DNA of 64,000 nucleotides. It comes from Vampirovibrio sp041737375 (GTDB lineage: Bacteria > Cyanobacteriota > Vampirovibrionia > Vampirovibrionales > Vampirovibrionaceae). The position numbers were made by a program, and so were the translations under genes. Of the stretch, positions 43,513 through 52,157 are shown in pieces. The notes beneath the pieces are model-generated. The model ran no database searches, was not told where the DNA came from, and saw only the letters and a list, made by a program, of their open reading frames with translations. Where the stretch lies: contig NZ_JBGSRV010000020.1 of the NCBI RefSeq assembly GCF_041737375.1, positions 62,001 through 126,000 on the forward strand, in the 5' to 3' direction. Position 1 is the stretch's first letter. Each line of letters begins with the position of its first letter.

Positions 43513-44346
43513 TTAGGGTGTTCCGCAATTTTTTCCGGTATCTTTTCCGCCAGTGCTTTTACAAATCATGCTGGCCTTTTGATCGGTTTCTTTTGAATCG
43601 GTGACGTCACTCACCTTTTTGGGGTTCGTATTTTCAGACAGCACTTCGTTGGTGGTATCACTGGTGGTATTGGCATCGTGTCTAATTTCTTCTGAAATAC
43701 TGGATACCTTGCCCTTCACTGCGTTGCCCATCCCGGAAGACAAAATTTGCTGCTTCATCTTTGCCAGTTTGGCAGATAGGCCTGTATCGCCTAATGTTGA
43801 GGCCAGTTCAAAGGCGGTCATTCTGTTGCCATCCACCACTACCACGCTGTTTCTAAATTTATCCATATCCCCGTTGCTATATTCGGAAAGCTGTTCCAGC
43901 ATCTCCTGAAACCGGGCGATTTGATGGGCGGTATTGGCCACATCTTTCACCAGGTTTTTATCTTCCCTGGAAATATGGGGCAAGGCACTGGCTAGGTTGT
44001 CTCCCGCCATGGCGTTCAGGCCCAATATTTTTCCGTTGGCGCCAGTGGTCAGTGTATTACCCACATCATTCTGGGCAGAAAAAGCATCGGCGTTTAAATT
44101 TTGTCTGGAAACACTATTTTGATTGCCCAGTGCTTTGATGGCCGCTAATTCGGTGGCTTGCTCATTGGCGGCCATGGTGTTGGCTTTCATGCTTACTTTC
44201 AGATTACCAACCTGATTGCTAAAGGCCCCACTAAAGGCCAGCAAGGTGGTCAGGGATACCAAACAAACCATGCTGGCGATTAAAGCGTATTCAGCCATGG
44301 TATTGCCGCGATGTTGCTTTAGAGGAGTTGGTTTAAGCTGAAACAT
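43513..44346 (-). CDS. Large Flp/Tad pilin-like protein (277 aa)
   Basis: A short leader (MFQLKPTPLKQHRG) is followed by NTMAEYALIASMVCLVSLTTLLAF, which has the Flp-pilin form: Gly at the cleavage site, Glu at +5 (AEY), and a 20-residue hydrophobic helix. At 277 residues it is far longer than Flp pilins (50-80 aa); the rest is a Ser/Asn/Lys-rich helical domain with two C-terminal cysteines (CKSTGGKDTGKNC) that could form a disulfide. The start ATG 44346 has AAAGGG; a second, ATG 44376, also has a ribosome-binding site. Confidence 0.65.
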   Translation of the reverse strand: MFQLKPTPLKQHRGNTMAEYALIASMVCLVSLTTLLAFSGAFSNQVGNLKVSMKANTMAANEQATELAAIKALGNQNSVSRQNLNADAFSAQNDVGNTLTTGANGKILGLNAMAGDNLASALPHISREDKNLVKDVANTAHQIARFQEMLEQLSEYSNGDMDKFRNSVVVVDGNRMTAFELASTLGDTGLSAKLAKMKQQILSSGMGNAVKGKVSSISEEIRHDANTTSDTTNEVLSENTNPKKVSDVTDSKETDQKASMICKSTGGKDTGKNCGTP

Positions 44347-44534
44347 AACACCCTTTCTGGAGGGAACACTACTCATAGAGCCTTCATATTGAATATCGAT
44401 CGCTTCTCCGCTTTCTGAAGTTCAGGTTGGCATTTATTTACAATTGTTGGGGCGCTTTGCTAAAAATAGCCTGGAATGCAGGCTTTTAATTCTCTACGTC
44501 TAGCCTGTATTACGTGAGAACCAGCCCTTTTGCT

Positions 44535-44540
44535 TATAAT
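44535..44540 (+). promoter_or_regulatory. -10 box upstream of the GT-C gene
   Basis: A perfect TATAAT about 30 bases ahead of the ATG at 44571, flanked by AGCCC and GGGCT. No good -35 is seen. Confidence 0.45.
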
Positions 44541-44570
44541 GGGCTTTAGCTGTTGGATGGTCAGGTTTGA

Positions 44571-45875
44571 ATGATGATGCGCTTTTCGGTTTCCGGTTTC
44601 ACGATGGTTCGTTTGCAAAAAATTGGTTTTTGGCTAATTTTGCTCGCTGGGCTTTGGATTCGCCTGCAATTTGCTTTACAAGTGGATACCCCTTTAAAGT
44701 CGGATATGTCCAGTTTTAACGCCAAAGCCCTCACTTTAATGGAAACAGGGGCCTTTAACACCAGTAAGGATGCCTTGAGCTTTGGGGCCTCTACGTATCG
44801 GCCTCCTTTTTATCCTTTGTTTTTGGCAGGCATCTATCGGCTGTTTGGGCCACAGGTTCGCAATGCCTATATTGCCCAAAGTTTGTTGGGGCTTTTGTTG
44901 CTGGTTGGGGTTTACCAGTTAGGCAAACGAGTGTCCACTCCCGCCATTCAAAGGCCGGTGGGCTTAACGGCCATGGCCGCTTGTGTGCTCTATCCGCCCC
45001 TCATTGCGTACTGCGGCATTCTTCTGTCTGAAATCCTGTTTATGACATTGCTGGTTTGGGCCGTGTGGCTAACGCTGAACCCAAAGCAGAGCGCCAAGGG
45101 CTGGTGGTTAACCGGTTTTTTATGGGGCATTGCCAATTTAACCCGCCCCATTAGTTTGCCGCTTTTGTTGGGGCTTTTGTCGCTGATGTGGTTGTACCGC
45201 CAAATGGGCTGGAAATCCTTGCTGAATGTACTGGCTGCTTTTTTCCTGACCCTGTCCCCCTGGGTGATTCGCAATTATCTGGAGTTTCATGAATGGGTGC
45301 TGGTGGATAACTCATCGGGGGTGAATCTGGTTGCTGGCAATAACGATAAGGGCAAAGGGGACTACACGCGCGGCTATGATCAGAGCTGGATGTATCAGGA
45401 CGCGTTGCGGAAAAGCAGGAATATTGTGGAGCTGGATCGGCATTTAATCCACAACAACCGGCTCTGGATTCAACAGCACCCCTGGCAATACGCTCGGCTG
45501 TTTTTTAAGCGGGTGGGCTATTATGTGGTTTCAGAACACGAATTTTATTTTCAGGATTACCACTGGAACCGCATTCCCTGGCACAACACGGCCCTCAATC
45601 TGGCCTTTCGGGTCACCCTGCAAACCGTGGCCTTGCTGGCGCTGATGGTGTGCGTGATCGTGCGCTATCCCCATGGGGTTTATCTGGGGTTTCTCGGTTT
45701 TTTCTTTTATGTGTTTCCGGCCATTGCGTTGTATTACACCCGTTATCGTCATCCGGGCATTCCGTTTGTGTTTATTTTGGCCGCTGTGGGGATTTTTGGC
45801 AGCTTAAACGCCTGGCAGACCAAAGCCCGCCAGGCGAAAGCAAACACTCAACCTGTGCTTAGCGAGAGAGGCTAA
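44571..45875 (+). CDS. GT-C glycosyltransferase, ArnT/PMT (GT39/83) type (434 aa)
   Basis: A membrane glycosyltransferase with about 10 helices that uses a polyprenyl-linked sugar. The first periplasmic loop holds the acidic motif (DTPLKSDMSSFNAKAL), where catalytic Asp is usual, and YRPPFYPLFLAGIYRLFG is the typical PPFYP motif. The acceptor could be a protein or lipid. It lies between the pilin-like gene and the RNA methyltransferase; its tail overlaps the convergent gene by 17 bases. Confidence 0.85.
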   Translation: MMMRFSVSGFTMVRLQKIGFWLILLAGLWIRLQFALQVDTPLKSDMSSFNAKALTLMETGAFNTSKDALSFGASTYRPPFYPLFLAGIYRLFGPQVRNAYIAQSLLGLLLLVGVYQLGKRVSTPAIQRPVGLTAMAACVLYPPLIAYCGILLSEILFMTLLVWAVWLTLNPKQSAKGWWLTGFLWGIANLTRPISLPLLLGLLSLMWLYRQMGWKSLLNVLAAFFLTLSPWVIRNYLEFHEWVLVDNSSGVNLVAGNNDKGKGDYTRGYDQSWMYQDALRKSRNIVELDRHLIHNNRLWIQQHPWQYARLFFKRVGYYVVSEHEFYFQDYHWNRIPWHNTALNLAFRVTLQTVALLALMVCVIVRYPHGVYLGFLGFFFYVFPAIALYYTRYRHPGIPFVFILAAVGIFGSLNAWQTKARQAKANTQPVLSERG

Positions 45876-47163
45876 CCACGGTTTCCACGTGATAGGTGTG
45901 GGGGAACATATCCACGGGCTGCACCATGTCAATTTTCCAGCCCTGAGCTACCAGCAGTTTTAAATCACGAGCCAGCGTGGTGGGGTTGCAGCTGACATAC
46001 ACCAGCTGTTTTTCAATGTGCTGACTCAGCCAGTTGAGTACTTCCGGCTGACACCCTCCCCGAGGGGGATCCACAATGGCCACTTCAAATTTTTCATTGA
46101 GGGCGCGCAGCGACTGACGGGCATCGCCTGTTTTCCAGGCCACGTTGATAATCTCGTTCATGCTGAAGTTTTCGTGGGCGTCGGCTTCAGTGGACGGGGA
46201 GGATTCAATGGCCAGAACCCGCTGGGTGCGTTTGGCAAAGTGAATAGAGAACAGTCCCACGCCAGCATAAACATCCAGCAAAGAATCAATGGACTCTGGC
46301 AGCGCTTTTTCCAGAATGTTCAGCAATGTTTCCGCGCCTGCGTAACTGGTTTGGAAAAAGTGGCCAGCGGATACCCGGTACTGGTTTCCGGCCAGCGAAA
46401 ATTCCAGTGCGGAGTCGCCTGCCAGTGGGCGGGGTGTGGCGTCCTTGTTGCCAGAATCCAGATAGCAAACCCCCTGAATGGTCGGGAACTCTTGCATCAA
46501 CTGTTCAGCCAGCGGTTTTAAGGCCTGATTTTTTTCACCGCTCAGCGTTAACAAAATTTCCTCTTCCGGGGCGGGGCTAATGAACGCCTCTATCCGTAAC
46601 AGGCCGGATGCCAAACTGGCGTTTTCCCGGATGAGTTGACGCATGCGAAGGGCCACCTGATTTAAAGCGTCAGGGATGACATGGCAGTGATCAAACTCAA
46701 CAATGTCATGGCTTTGGGCCTGGTAATAGCCCAGTTTATGAATGGGGTTTCCGGCAAGCTCGTCCCCAGCGGGTTCAATTTCCCACTGCACACGGTTTCT
46801 GCTTTTCCAGCCGTCATCATCAACAGACAAGGTGGGCAGTACGGCCACATCCGGCATTTTTCCAATTCTGTTCAGGCTTTCCAGCACAATGTCATGCTTC
46901 CAGGAACGCTGGGCGGTAATGGAAAGATGCTGCCACTGGCAGCCGCCACATTCCTCAAACACCGAGCAGGCGGGTTCAACCCGCTCGCCGCTGGGGGTTA
47001 CAATGCTTGAAATGGTGGCCTTGGCTGGTTTGGCGCTACCACGAACCCGCTCCACGCTCAGGATGTCCTGCGGGGCGCTGTAGGGTACAAAAATAACTTC
47101 GCCTTCCGGCGTGCGGCCTAGACCTTCTCCGCCGTAAACCAGTTTTTCAATGGTTAGTTCCAA
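45859..47163 (-). CDS. RlmCD/RumA-type 23S rRNA (uracil-5-)-methyltransferase
   Basis: The TRAM domain (LTIEKLVYGGEGLGRTPEGEVIFVP) leads, then a [4Fe-4S] motif (ACSVFEECGGCQWQHL), a SAM domain with LLDVYAGVGLFSIHFA, the IVDPPRGGC motif and the catalytic Cys in VYVSCNPTTLARDL. It makes m5U in 23S rRNA. Start TTG 47163, with GAGG 8 bases upstream; the longer frame to 47346 lies inside the preceding gene. It begins 14 bases after the thioesterase stop. Confidence 0.93.
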   Translation of the reverse strand: MELTIEKLVYGGEGLGRTPEGEVIFVPYSAPQDILSVERVRGSAKPAKATISSIVTPSGERVEPACSVFEECGGCQWQHLSITAQRSWKHDIVLESLNRIGKMPDVAVLPTLSVDDDGWKSRNRVQWEIEPAGDELAGNPIHKLGYYQAQSHDIVEFDHCHVIPDALNQVALRMRQLIRENASLASGLLRIEAFISPAPEEEILLTLSGEKNQALKPLAEQLMQEFPTIQGVCYLDSGNKDATPRPLAGDSALEFSLAGNQYRVSAGHFFQTSYAGAETLLNILEKALPESIDSLLDVYAGVGLFSIHFAKRTQRVLAIESSPSTEADAHENFSMNEIINVAWKTGDARQSLRALNEKFEVAIVDPPRGGCQPEVLNWLSQHIEKQLVYVSCNPTTLARDLKLLVAQGWKIDMVQPVDMFPHTYHVETVVSLSR

Positions 47164-47176
47164 AATATAACCTCGC

Positions 47177-48199
47177 TTATAATTGACTTTGGGGAGAAGC
47201 GCCAACCGGCTCACTGTTGCCTTTAAAGCCCAGGGCCTGTAGCTCTTCCCGTTCTCTGATTTCTCGACGCACATCCGCCAATTCGGCCCGTTGGGTTTGA
47301 GTGGTGGTGTAAGGCGTCCAGGGCGGTACTTCACCCGGCCGCCCATTGGGACCCAATTTTACATAGACCAGATAACTGCTGGCCACCCGACGGGGTTCGG
47401 GTTGATTGGGATTTTTTGCGTAAACCTCTACCTGCACTTCCATGGAGGTGTTCCAGGTTTTGGTGAGTATGGCCTTGGTTTCAACCGTTTCGCCAATAAA
47501 AGTAGGGGCAATAAAGCTCATGCGATCCTGACGGACACCCACCACCGGCTGGTTCAAAGCTTGTTTTCTGGCAACCTGACTGCCTGCCTCATCGATGAGG
47601 GACAGCATAATGCCGCCAAACACGTTGGAATGGGCATTGGCATCATTGGGGGTCATTAAACGACTAACCACCAACGGCTCATCGCTGTCCTCAATGGGAA
47701 TAAAAGGAGCGGTTTTGCCTTCCGCGGCCCGGTTTTTCTTGCGTAAGTCCGCCCCTAGCGCCAGTTGAAATTCCTCAGCGCTTTGAGGCTGATAAGGGGG
47801 GAAGGTCATTCTTTCCCGGTTTTTGTCGTTCAGGGCCACAAAAACCAGATAGGAAGTGGCGATATCCCGCTTTTCCCCACTAATAATGTTTTCCGCCTGA
47901 ACTTTAACCTCGGCCTCCATAGAGCTGCGCCAAACCTGGCTAACCCGGCTTTCCAGCCGCAGCATTTCCCAAAGCAGGATGGGCTGGTGGAAGTTGGTGC
48001 GATCCAGTGACGCGGTTACTACCAACCCTTTTTTGCCATCCTGATTCAGGTGGCGCAAGGCGGCTTCACTGCCCACAATGTCAATCAGCTTCAATACATG
48101 GCCCGCGCGCATAAATCCAGCCTCATCCAGCAGCCAGGGGTAGGCTGGTGTACGGATCAGGTGATGCGGAACAGGGTTGGTGTCGTGCGGATTGGTCAT
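47177..48199 (-). CDS. Tandem hot-dog acyl-CoA thioesterase (340 aa)
   Basis: Two hot-dog domains (about 20-145 and 175-300) as in bacterial long-chain acyl-CoA hydrolases. The second holds TPNDANAHSNVFGGIMLSLIDEAG, where Asn and Asp are catalytic. The first (GFMRAGHVLKLIDIVGSEAALR) lacks the strict motif and may be structural. Substrate chain length is unknown. It is divergent from the FAH-family gene, with a 424-base region rich in repeats between. Confidence 0.88.
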   Translation of the reverse strand: MTNPHDTNPVPHHLIRTPAYPWLLDEAGFMRAGHVLKLIDIVGSEAALRHLNQDGKKGLVVTASLDRTNFHQPILLWEMLRLESRVSQVWRSSMEAEVKVQAENIISGEKRDIATSYLVFVALNDKNRERMTFPPYQPQSAEEFQLALGADLRKKNRAAEGKTAPFIPIEDSDEPLVVSRLMTPNDANAHSNVFGGIMLSLIDEAGSQVARKQALNQPVVGVRQDRMSFIAPTFIGETVETKAILTKTWNTSMEVQVEVYAKNPNQPEPRRVASSYLVYVKLGPNGRPGEVPPWTPYTTTQTQRAELADVRREIREREELQALGFKGNSEPVGASPQSQL

Positions 48200-48325
48200 A
48201 AAGATGTCCCCGGTGGGTTGGTGACGATTGGCAAGACGGGCGGAGCGGGTCTTAACCGGTTGGGATGAGAGGAATGACTGATCATAGAGCCGAGACTAGA
48301 TGGGATGACAAAAAGAGCGTCGTAG

Positions 48326-48358
48326 GATGCAATCAACAATAAAACAAGATGCAATCAA
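48326..48358. repeat. Two 11-base direct repeats with a 22-base period
   Basis: GATGCAATCAA at 48326-48336 and 48348-48358. The 22-base offset is two helical turns, as expected of an operator for a regulator bound on one face. Confidence 0.45.
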
Positions 48359-48571
48359 ACAAATGTAATCGAAATTGTAGTTTGACAAAGCCCTTGGGCT
48401 AAAAACCTGACAAAAGATGACAATCTCATAGTTTCACCTTCATATCATAGAACACACAAGTTTATCCGCAATCCATAATTGCCTTTTTTACATTGAAAAA
48501 TAAAGATCCATAAGCAAAGGGGGCGGCTTTCATTTATGGCTTGAGGGTTTACACTGGGGTTTGTCAGGGCT

Positions 48572-48603
48572 GGATGATTCCACAGGCGTTGGATGATTTC
48601 ACA
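48572..48603. repeat. Two 13-base direct repeats before the FAH-family gene
   Basis: GGATGATTCCACA (48572-48584) and GGATGATTTCACA (48591-48603) differ at one base and are offset by 19. They lie 20-50 bases ahead of the start codon. Confidence 0.45.
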
Positions 48604-48623
48604 ATCAGGAGGCGGCGTACTGT

Positions 48624-49652
48624 ATGAAGTTATCCACGTTTGAAGTGAAAACCAGCTTAGGATCGGCTCAACGCATTGGACTGGTGCTGTTTCCACCCGG
48701 AAGTGACCCTAATACTCAGGCCCCCACGCTGGTTGACCTGAATGCCGCCTATGCCTGGATGTTGCTGGAAGCAGGGCAAAAGCCATGTCCCCAGCGATGG
48801 GCCGATTTTCTGTTTCCGGCGGATATGCGCGCCTTTTTGGAGTTGGGTGAACCGGCCCTGGATGCTGCCCGTGAGGTGGAGCAACGATTTTTGGCCGTGT
48901 TAAAAAATAGCCAGCCAGAAGATTTATGGGGCGGCGCTGGGCAGCGTTTAGCGTTTGCCCGGCATGAAGTGACCCTGAAAACCCCGGTTCCCAACCCCAA
49001 AATGATGCGGGATTTTCTGTCCTTTGAAGTGCATACGGCCAATGGCTTTAAGCGGCGCAACGAGCCTATTCCTGATGCCTGGTACAAAATGCCGGTGTAT
49101 TACAAGGGCAACCCTCATACTTTAATTGGGCATGACGAGCCTGTGATGTGGCCCAGCTATACCCGAATTTTTGATTATGAGCTGGAGCTGGCCTGCATTA
49201 TTGGCAAACAGGGTAAAAATATTACAGCGGAAAAAGCGGCTGATTATATTGTGGGCTACGCCATTATGAACGACTTTAGCGCCCGTGATATTCAGAAACA
49301 CGAAATGATGTGCCGCTTGGGACCGGCCAAGGGCAAAGATTTTTGCACCGCCGTTGGCCCGTGGCTGGTTACGGCGGATGAAATTAAAAATCCCCGTGAT
49401 TTACGAATGATAGCCCGCATTAATGGCGAGGTTTGGTCGGATGGCAATGCCGGTACCTCTCACTGGACTTTTGAGCAGATGATCGAGCATGTTTCCAAAG
49501 AGGAATGGATTTATCCGGGAGACATTTTAGGCTCTGGAACGGTTGGTTTCGGCTGTGGGCTGGAGCTGGATCGTTGGCCTCAGGCTGGCGATACCCTGGA
49601 GCTTGAAATAACCGGGCTGGGCATCCTCAGAAACCAGATTCTTCAGCCGTAA
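48624..49652 (+). CDS. Fumarylacetoacetate hydrolase-family protein (342 aa)
   Basis: The FAH catalytic domain (about 115-340) is recognised by NPKMMRDFLSFEVHTANGFKRR, the metal ligands in FDYELELACIIGKQGKNI, MNDFSARDIQ, and GTVGFGCGLELDRW. It hydrolyses C-C bonds of acylpyruvates; the last step of homogentisate breakdown is the likely one because homogentisate dioxygenase and HPPD genes are in the window. The N-terminal 110 residues look like the fumarylacetoacetase lid. AGGAGG lies 10 bases upstream of the ATG. Confidence 0.88.
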   Translation: MKLSTFEVKTSLGSAQRIGLVLFPPGSDPNTQAPTLVDLNAAYAWMLLEAGQKPCPQRWADFLFPADMRAFLELGEPALDAAREVEQRFLAVLKNSQPEDLWGGAGQRLAFARHEVTLKTPVPNPKMMRDFLSFEVHTANGFKRRNEPIPDAWYKMPVYYKGNPHTLIGHDEPVMWPSYTRIFDYELELACIIGKQGKNITAEKAADYIVGYAIMNDFSARDIQKHEMMCRLGPAKGKDFCTAVGPWLVTADEIKNPRDLRMIARINGEVWSDGNAGTSHWTFEQMIEHVSKEEWIYPGDILGSGTVGFGCGLELDRWPQAGDTLELEITGLGILRNQILQP

Positions 49653-49702
49653 GCGCTTTAATCAGGCTGTCTTTCTCAACGCTGTATATCCAAAGGCATG
49701 CC

Positions 49703-49730
49703 TTGCGGGTCTTTAAAGATGCATTATAAT
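49703..49730 (+). promoter_or_regulatory. Promoter before the 184-aa gene
   Basis: TTGCGG (49703-49708), a 16-base spacer and TATAAT (49725-49730). It leaves an unusually long leader of about 125 bases to the start at 49864, with no clear hairpin. Confidence 0.5.
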
Positions 49731-49863
49731 GATTAAATCAGGTATATGGGTTATTGAATATTTGGGTGAGGCAGGCGAACAGGCGTCCACTGGGGTCAGC
49801 ATTTGAACGCTAACTTTCATTGGGCTTGACTGGGATTTGAGCATAGCGGGAGTGAAAACATAA

Positions 49864-50418
49864 ATGTCGGACAGGCGTTTTTACGATGGGGATCGTTTGG
49901 TCGGGGATTCCATTAACATCACTCGGCAATTAACTCAGGATTTGCAAGGGGTGATTGCCGCCGGGTTTAGCTTTATAGCGATTCAGGACCATCAGGCGGA
50001 TCACCGGTTGGGCAACTTGAAATCACTGGGCAGTGAGACCATTTTGCCGTTGTATAAATCCAAAAACAAACGGCGGGATTACGATCAGGTGGCAGAATTT
50101 CATGTGGCCCTTAACTATTTGCGGGTTTTAGAGCCGGAAGAGCGGCAAAGCGTCTCTCAGCGGATACTGGGGCTGGTCAAATTCGCTCAGGATTATCAGG
50201 ACAAGTGTAAATTCAGGGCCTTGTTGCCCAATAAAAAAAAGCTGGAAGAGGTGCGGGACGCTTATCTGTCTTTAGAGACCGACCGGGCGGCTCTCTATCT
50301 GGAAGCGGTGCAGCGTGAGTTTAAGGCCAGTTTATCCACTCTGGAAGTGCCTCCTCCGCTGTTGCAAAAGCAAGGTTATATTTCCGATGGCAGTACCATC
50401 CATTTGGGCGAGTTTTAA
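49864..50418 (+). CDS. Hypothetical protein (184 aa)
   Basis: No family recognised. A basic, soluble, largely helical protein (YDQVAEFHVALNYLRVLEPEERQSV; FKASLSTLEVPPPLLQKQGY). GGGAG lies 12 bases upstream. It lies between the FAH-family and homogentisate dioxygenase genes; no functional link can be claimed. Confidence 0.75.
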   Translation: MSDRRFYDGDRLVGDSINITRQLTQDLQGVIAAGFSFIAIQDHQADHRLGNLKSLGSETILPLYKSKNKRRDYDQVAEFHVALNYLRVLEPEERQSVSQRILGLVKFAQDYQDKCKFRALLPNKKKLEEVRDAYLSLETDRAALYLEAVQREFKASLSTLEVPPPLLQKQGYISDGSTIHLGEF

Positions 50419-50563
50419 AACGGTCAGCATCATTTGGCACAAGTTTTAATAGGCAGGAAACAGGGCTTGAAATCACAATCATGCTTGGCAGATTGCGATG
50501 TTCATGGGAACTTGAAATGTTGAAAGTAAACTTGCAATTAATTCAGAAGGTTCACTCACCGTT

Positions 50564-50926
50564 ATGTTCAGCCTATTTTCCCGTTTGGGGCTTAATACCG
50601 CTTCATCTCCCATCATCCCTGCCAGTTCCGCTCCTTCGCAAAAACCCGATATGATTTCGAATTACCATCAGCAAATTGTGGAAAGTTTGAATGAACTGAA
50701 ACAAGATCAGTTTAAAACCCGTCAGGCGATGCAAGAGCAATTGAATCGTCAGCGTCAGGAACAGGCGGCTGGGTATCAAGTGCTGGCCAATGCTCAGGAT
50801 CGCATTCAAAGCAATCAAACCCGGCTGTTTAACGAACAACGCTTTATGATTGTGCAAATGGATGACTTAAAAAAACGCTTAAATTTGGGGCAGTTTAACG
50901 CCCTGCGTTCAGTCCAAAGTCGATAG
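50564..50926 (+). CDS. Small hypothetical coiled-coil protein (120 aa)
   Basis: An N-terminal Ser/Pro-rich segment is followed by a Gln-rich helix (about 35-105: ELKQDQFKTRQAMQEQLNRQ) with heptad character. No family recognised. A terminator follows at 50959. Confidence 0.7.
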   Translation: MFSLFSRLGLNTASSPIIPASSAPSQKPDMISNYHQQIVESLNELKQDQFKTRQAMQEQLNRQRQEQAAGYQVLANAQDRIQSNQTRLFNEQRFMIVQMDDLKKRLNLGQFNALRSVQSR

Positions 50927-50958
50927 TCCTCATTAAAGCACTCCAACTTATTGGCTTG

Positions 50959-50993
50959 CCTGCCGTAAACCCTATGGAGGGCAGGTTCTTTTT
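50959..50993 (+). terminator. Terminator before the homogentisate dioxygenase gene
   Basis: CCTGCC (50959-50964) pairs with GGCAGG (50980-50985), followed by TTCTTTTT. Confidence 0.6.
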
Positions 50994-51044
50994 CTGCTAT
51001 TCTATGGCCAGGTTTGAGCGCTTAACAGACGGAAAGAGGGGTTT

Positions 51045-52157
51045 ATGTATCCGTTAGTGAAGGGAATTGTGACCCGGCAAGCGCATGTGGCATTGCCGGA
51101 AGGAACCTTTGAGGACGAGCATGGTCGGGATGGCTTTTACGGCCCGGTATCTCACTTGTACCGAACCCATGCCCCCACTGGCTGGAGCCGGATTGAGGGC
51201 CCTCTGAAGCCTCGGGCTTTTGATTGCGCCAAAGCCTCTGGCCCTAATTCTGCCGCCATGCTGGACCGGGTGCCGTTGCTTTATAACGAGGATGTGGTGC
51301 TTCATTACGCCCGCCCCACCCAGCCCATGCCCTATTATTTCCGCAATGCGGATGGGGATGAGGTGTATTTTATTCATCGTGGCAACGGGGTGATTGAAAC
51401 CGACTTTGGGCCGCTTGTGTTTGAACCGGGCGATTACTTGGTTATTCCCAGAGGCACCACCTATCGCTTGCTGCCGGAAACCACCGACAATGCGTTTTTG
51501 GTGATTGAATCCTTCAGCCGCATTCATCAACCCGATCGAGGGCTGATGGGGCAACATGCCTTGTATGATCCGGCTATGGTTAAAACCCCTTCTCCCCAGC
51601 CTATTGAGGATAATAGCGAATGGGAGGTGCGTATTAAACGGCTGAATGAGCTGACCTCCGTGTTTTACCCCTTTAATCCCATGGACGTGGTGGGCTGGAA
51701 GGGCGACTTAACCGTTTGGCAACTGAATATCCGCGATTTCCGACCGGTGATGTCCCATCGGGCGCATTTGGCTCCCAGTGTGCATACCACCTTTCAGGGC
51801 AGTGGTTTTGTCATTTGCTCCTTCGTACCCCGCCCGCTGGAGGAAGACCCAGAAGCCGTGCGGGTGCCTTTTTACCATCGCAACATTGATTATGATGAGG
51901 TGCTGTTCTACCACTCCGGTCACTTTTTTAGCCGGGATGGCATTGATGCGGGCATGATCACCTTTCACCCGCAGGGCATTCACCATGGGCCGCATCCCAA
52001 AGCGGTGAACGCCAGCAAACAAAAAACGGCAACCGATGAAGTGGCGGTTATGCTGGATGCTGAAAAGCCGTTGCGTATGACCCCGGAAGCCCAGGCCGTG
52101 GAGTGGCAGGAGTATTACCTGTCCTGGCAATCAAAACAGGAAAGCAACAACCCATGA
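51045..52157 (+). CDS. hmgA: Homogentisate 1,2-dioxygenase (370 aa)
   Basis: A cupin-fold Fe(II) enzyme that opens the ring of homogentisate to maleylacetoacetate. DGDEVYFIHRGNGVIETDFGPL and EPGDYLVIPRGTTYR form one cupin, and the second shows iron-ligand residues in NIDYDEVLFYHSGHFFSR and FHPQGIHHGPHP. This shorter bacterial type (370 vs 440 aa) is often annotated as HGO-like. AGAGGGG lies ahead of the ATG. Overlaps the flavin-reductase gene by ATGA. Confidence 0.88.
   Translation: MYPLVKGIVTRQAHVALPEGTFEDEHGRDGFYGPVSHLYRTHAPTGWSRIEGPLKPRAFDCAKASGPNSAAMLDRVPLLYNEDVVLHYARPTQPMPYYFRNADGDEVYFIHRGNGVIETDFGPLVFEPGDYLVIPRGTTYRLLPETTDNAFLVIESFSRIHQPDRGLMGQHALYDPAMVKTPSPQPIEDNSEWEVRIKRLNELTSVFYPFNPMDVVGWKGDLTVWQLNIRDFRPVMSHRAHLAPSVHTTFQGSGFVICSFVPRPLEEDPEAVRVPFYHRNIDYDEVLFYHSGHFFSRDGIDAGMITFHPQGIHHGPHPKAVNASKQKTATDEVAVMLDAEKPLRMTPEAQAVEWQEYYLSWQSKQESNNP

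Larger units (their letters stand above)
48200..48623. other. 424-base divergent region with direct repeats
   Basis: No gene is visible. Seen: two copies of GATGCAATCAA 22 bases apart (48326-48336 and 48348-48358), a TTGACA (48382-48387) that overlaps an AGCCC-TT-GGGCT hairpin, and two near-identical GGATGATTYCACA boxes just before the FAH-family start. Promoters for both flanking genes must lie here. Confidence 0.5.
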
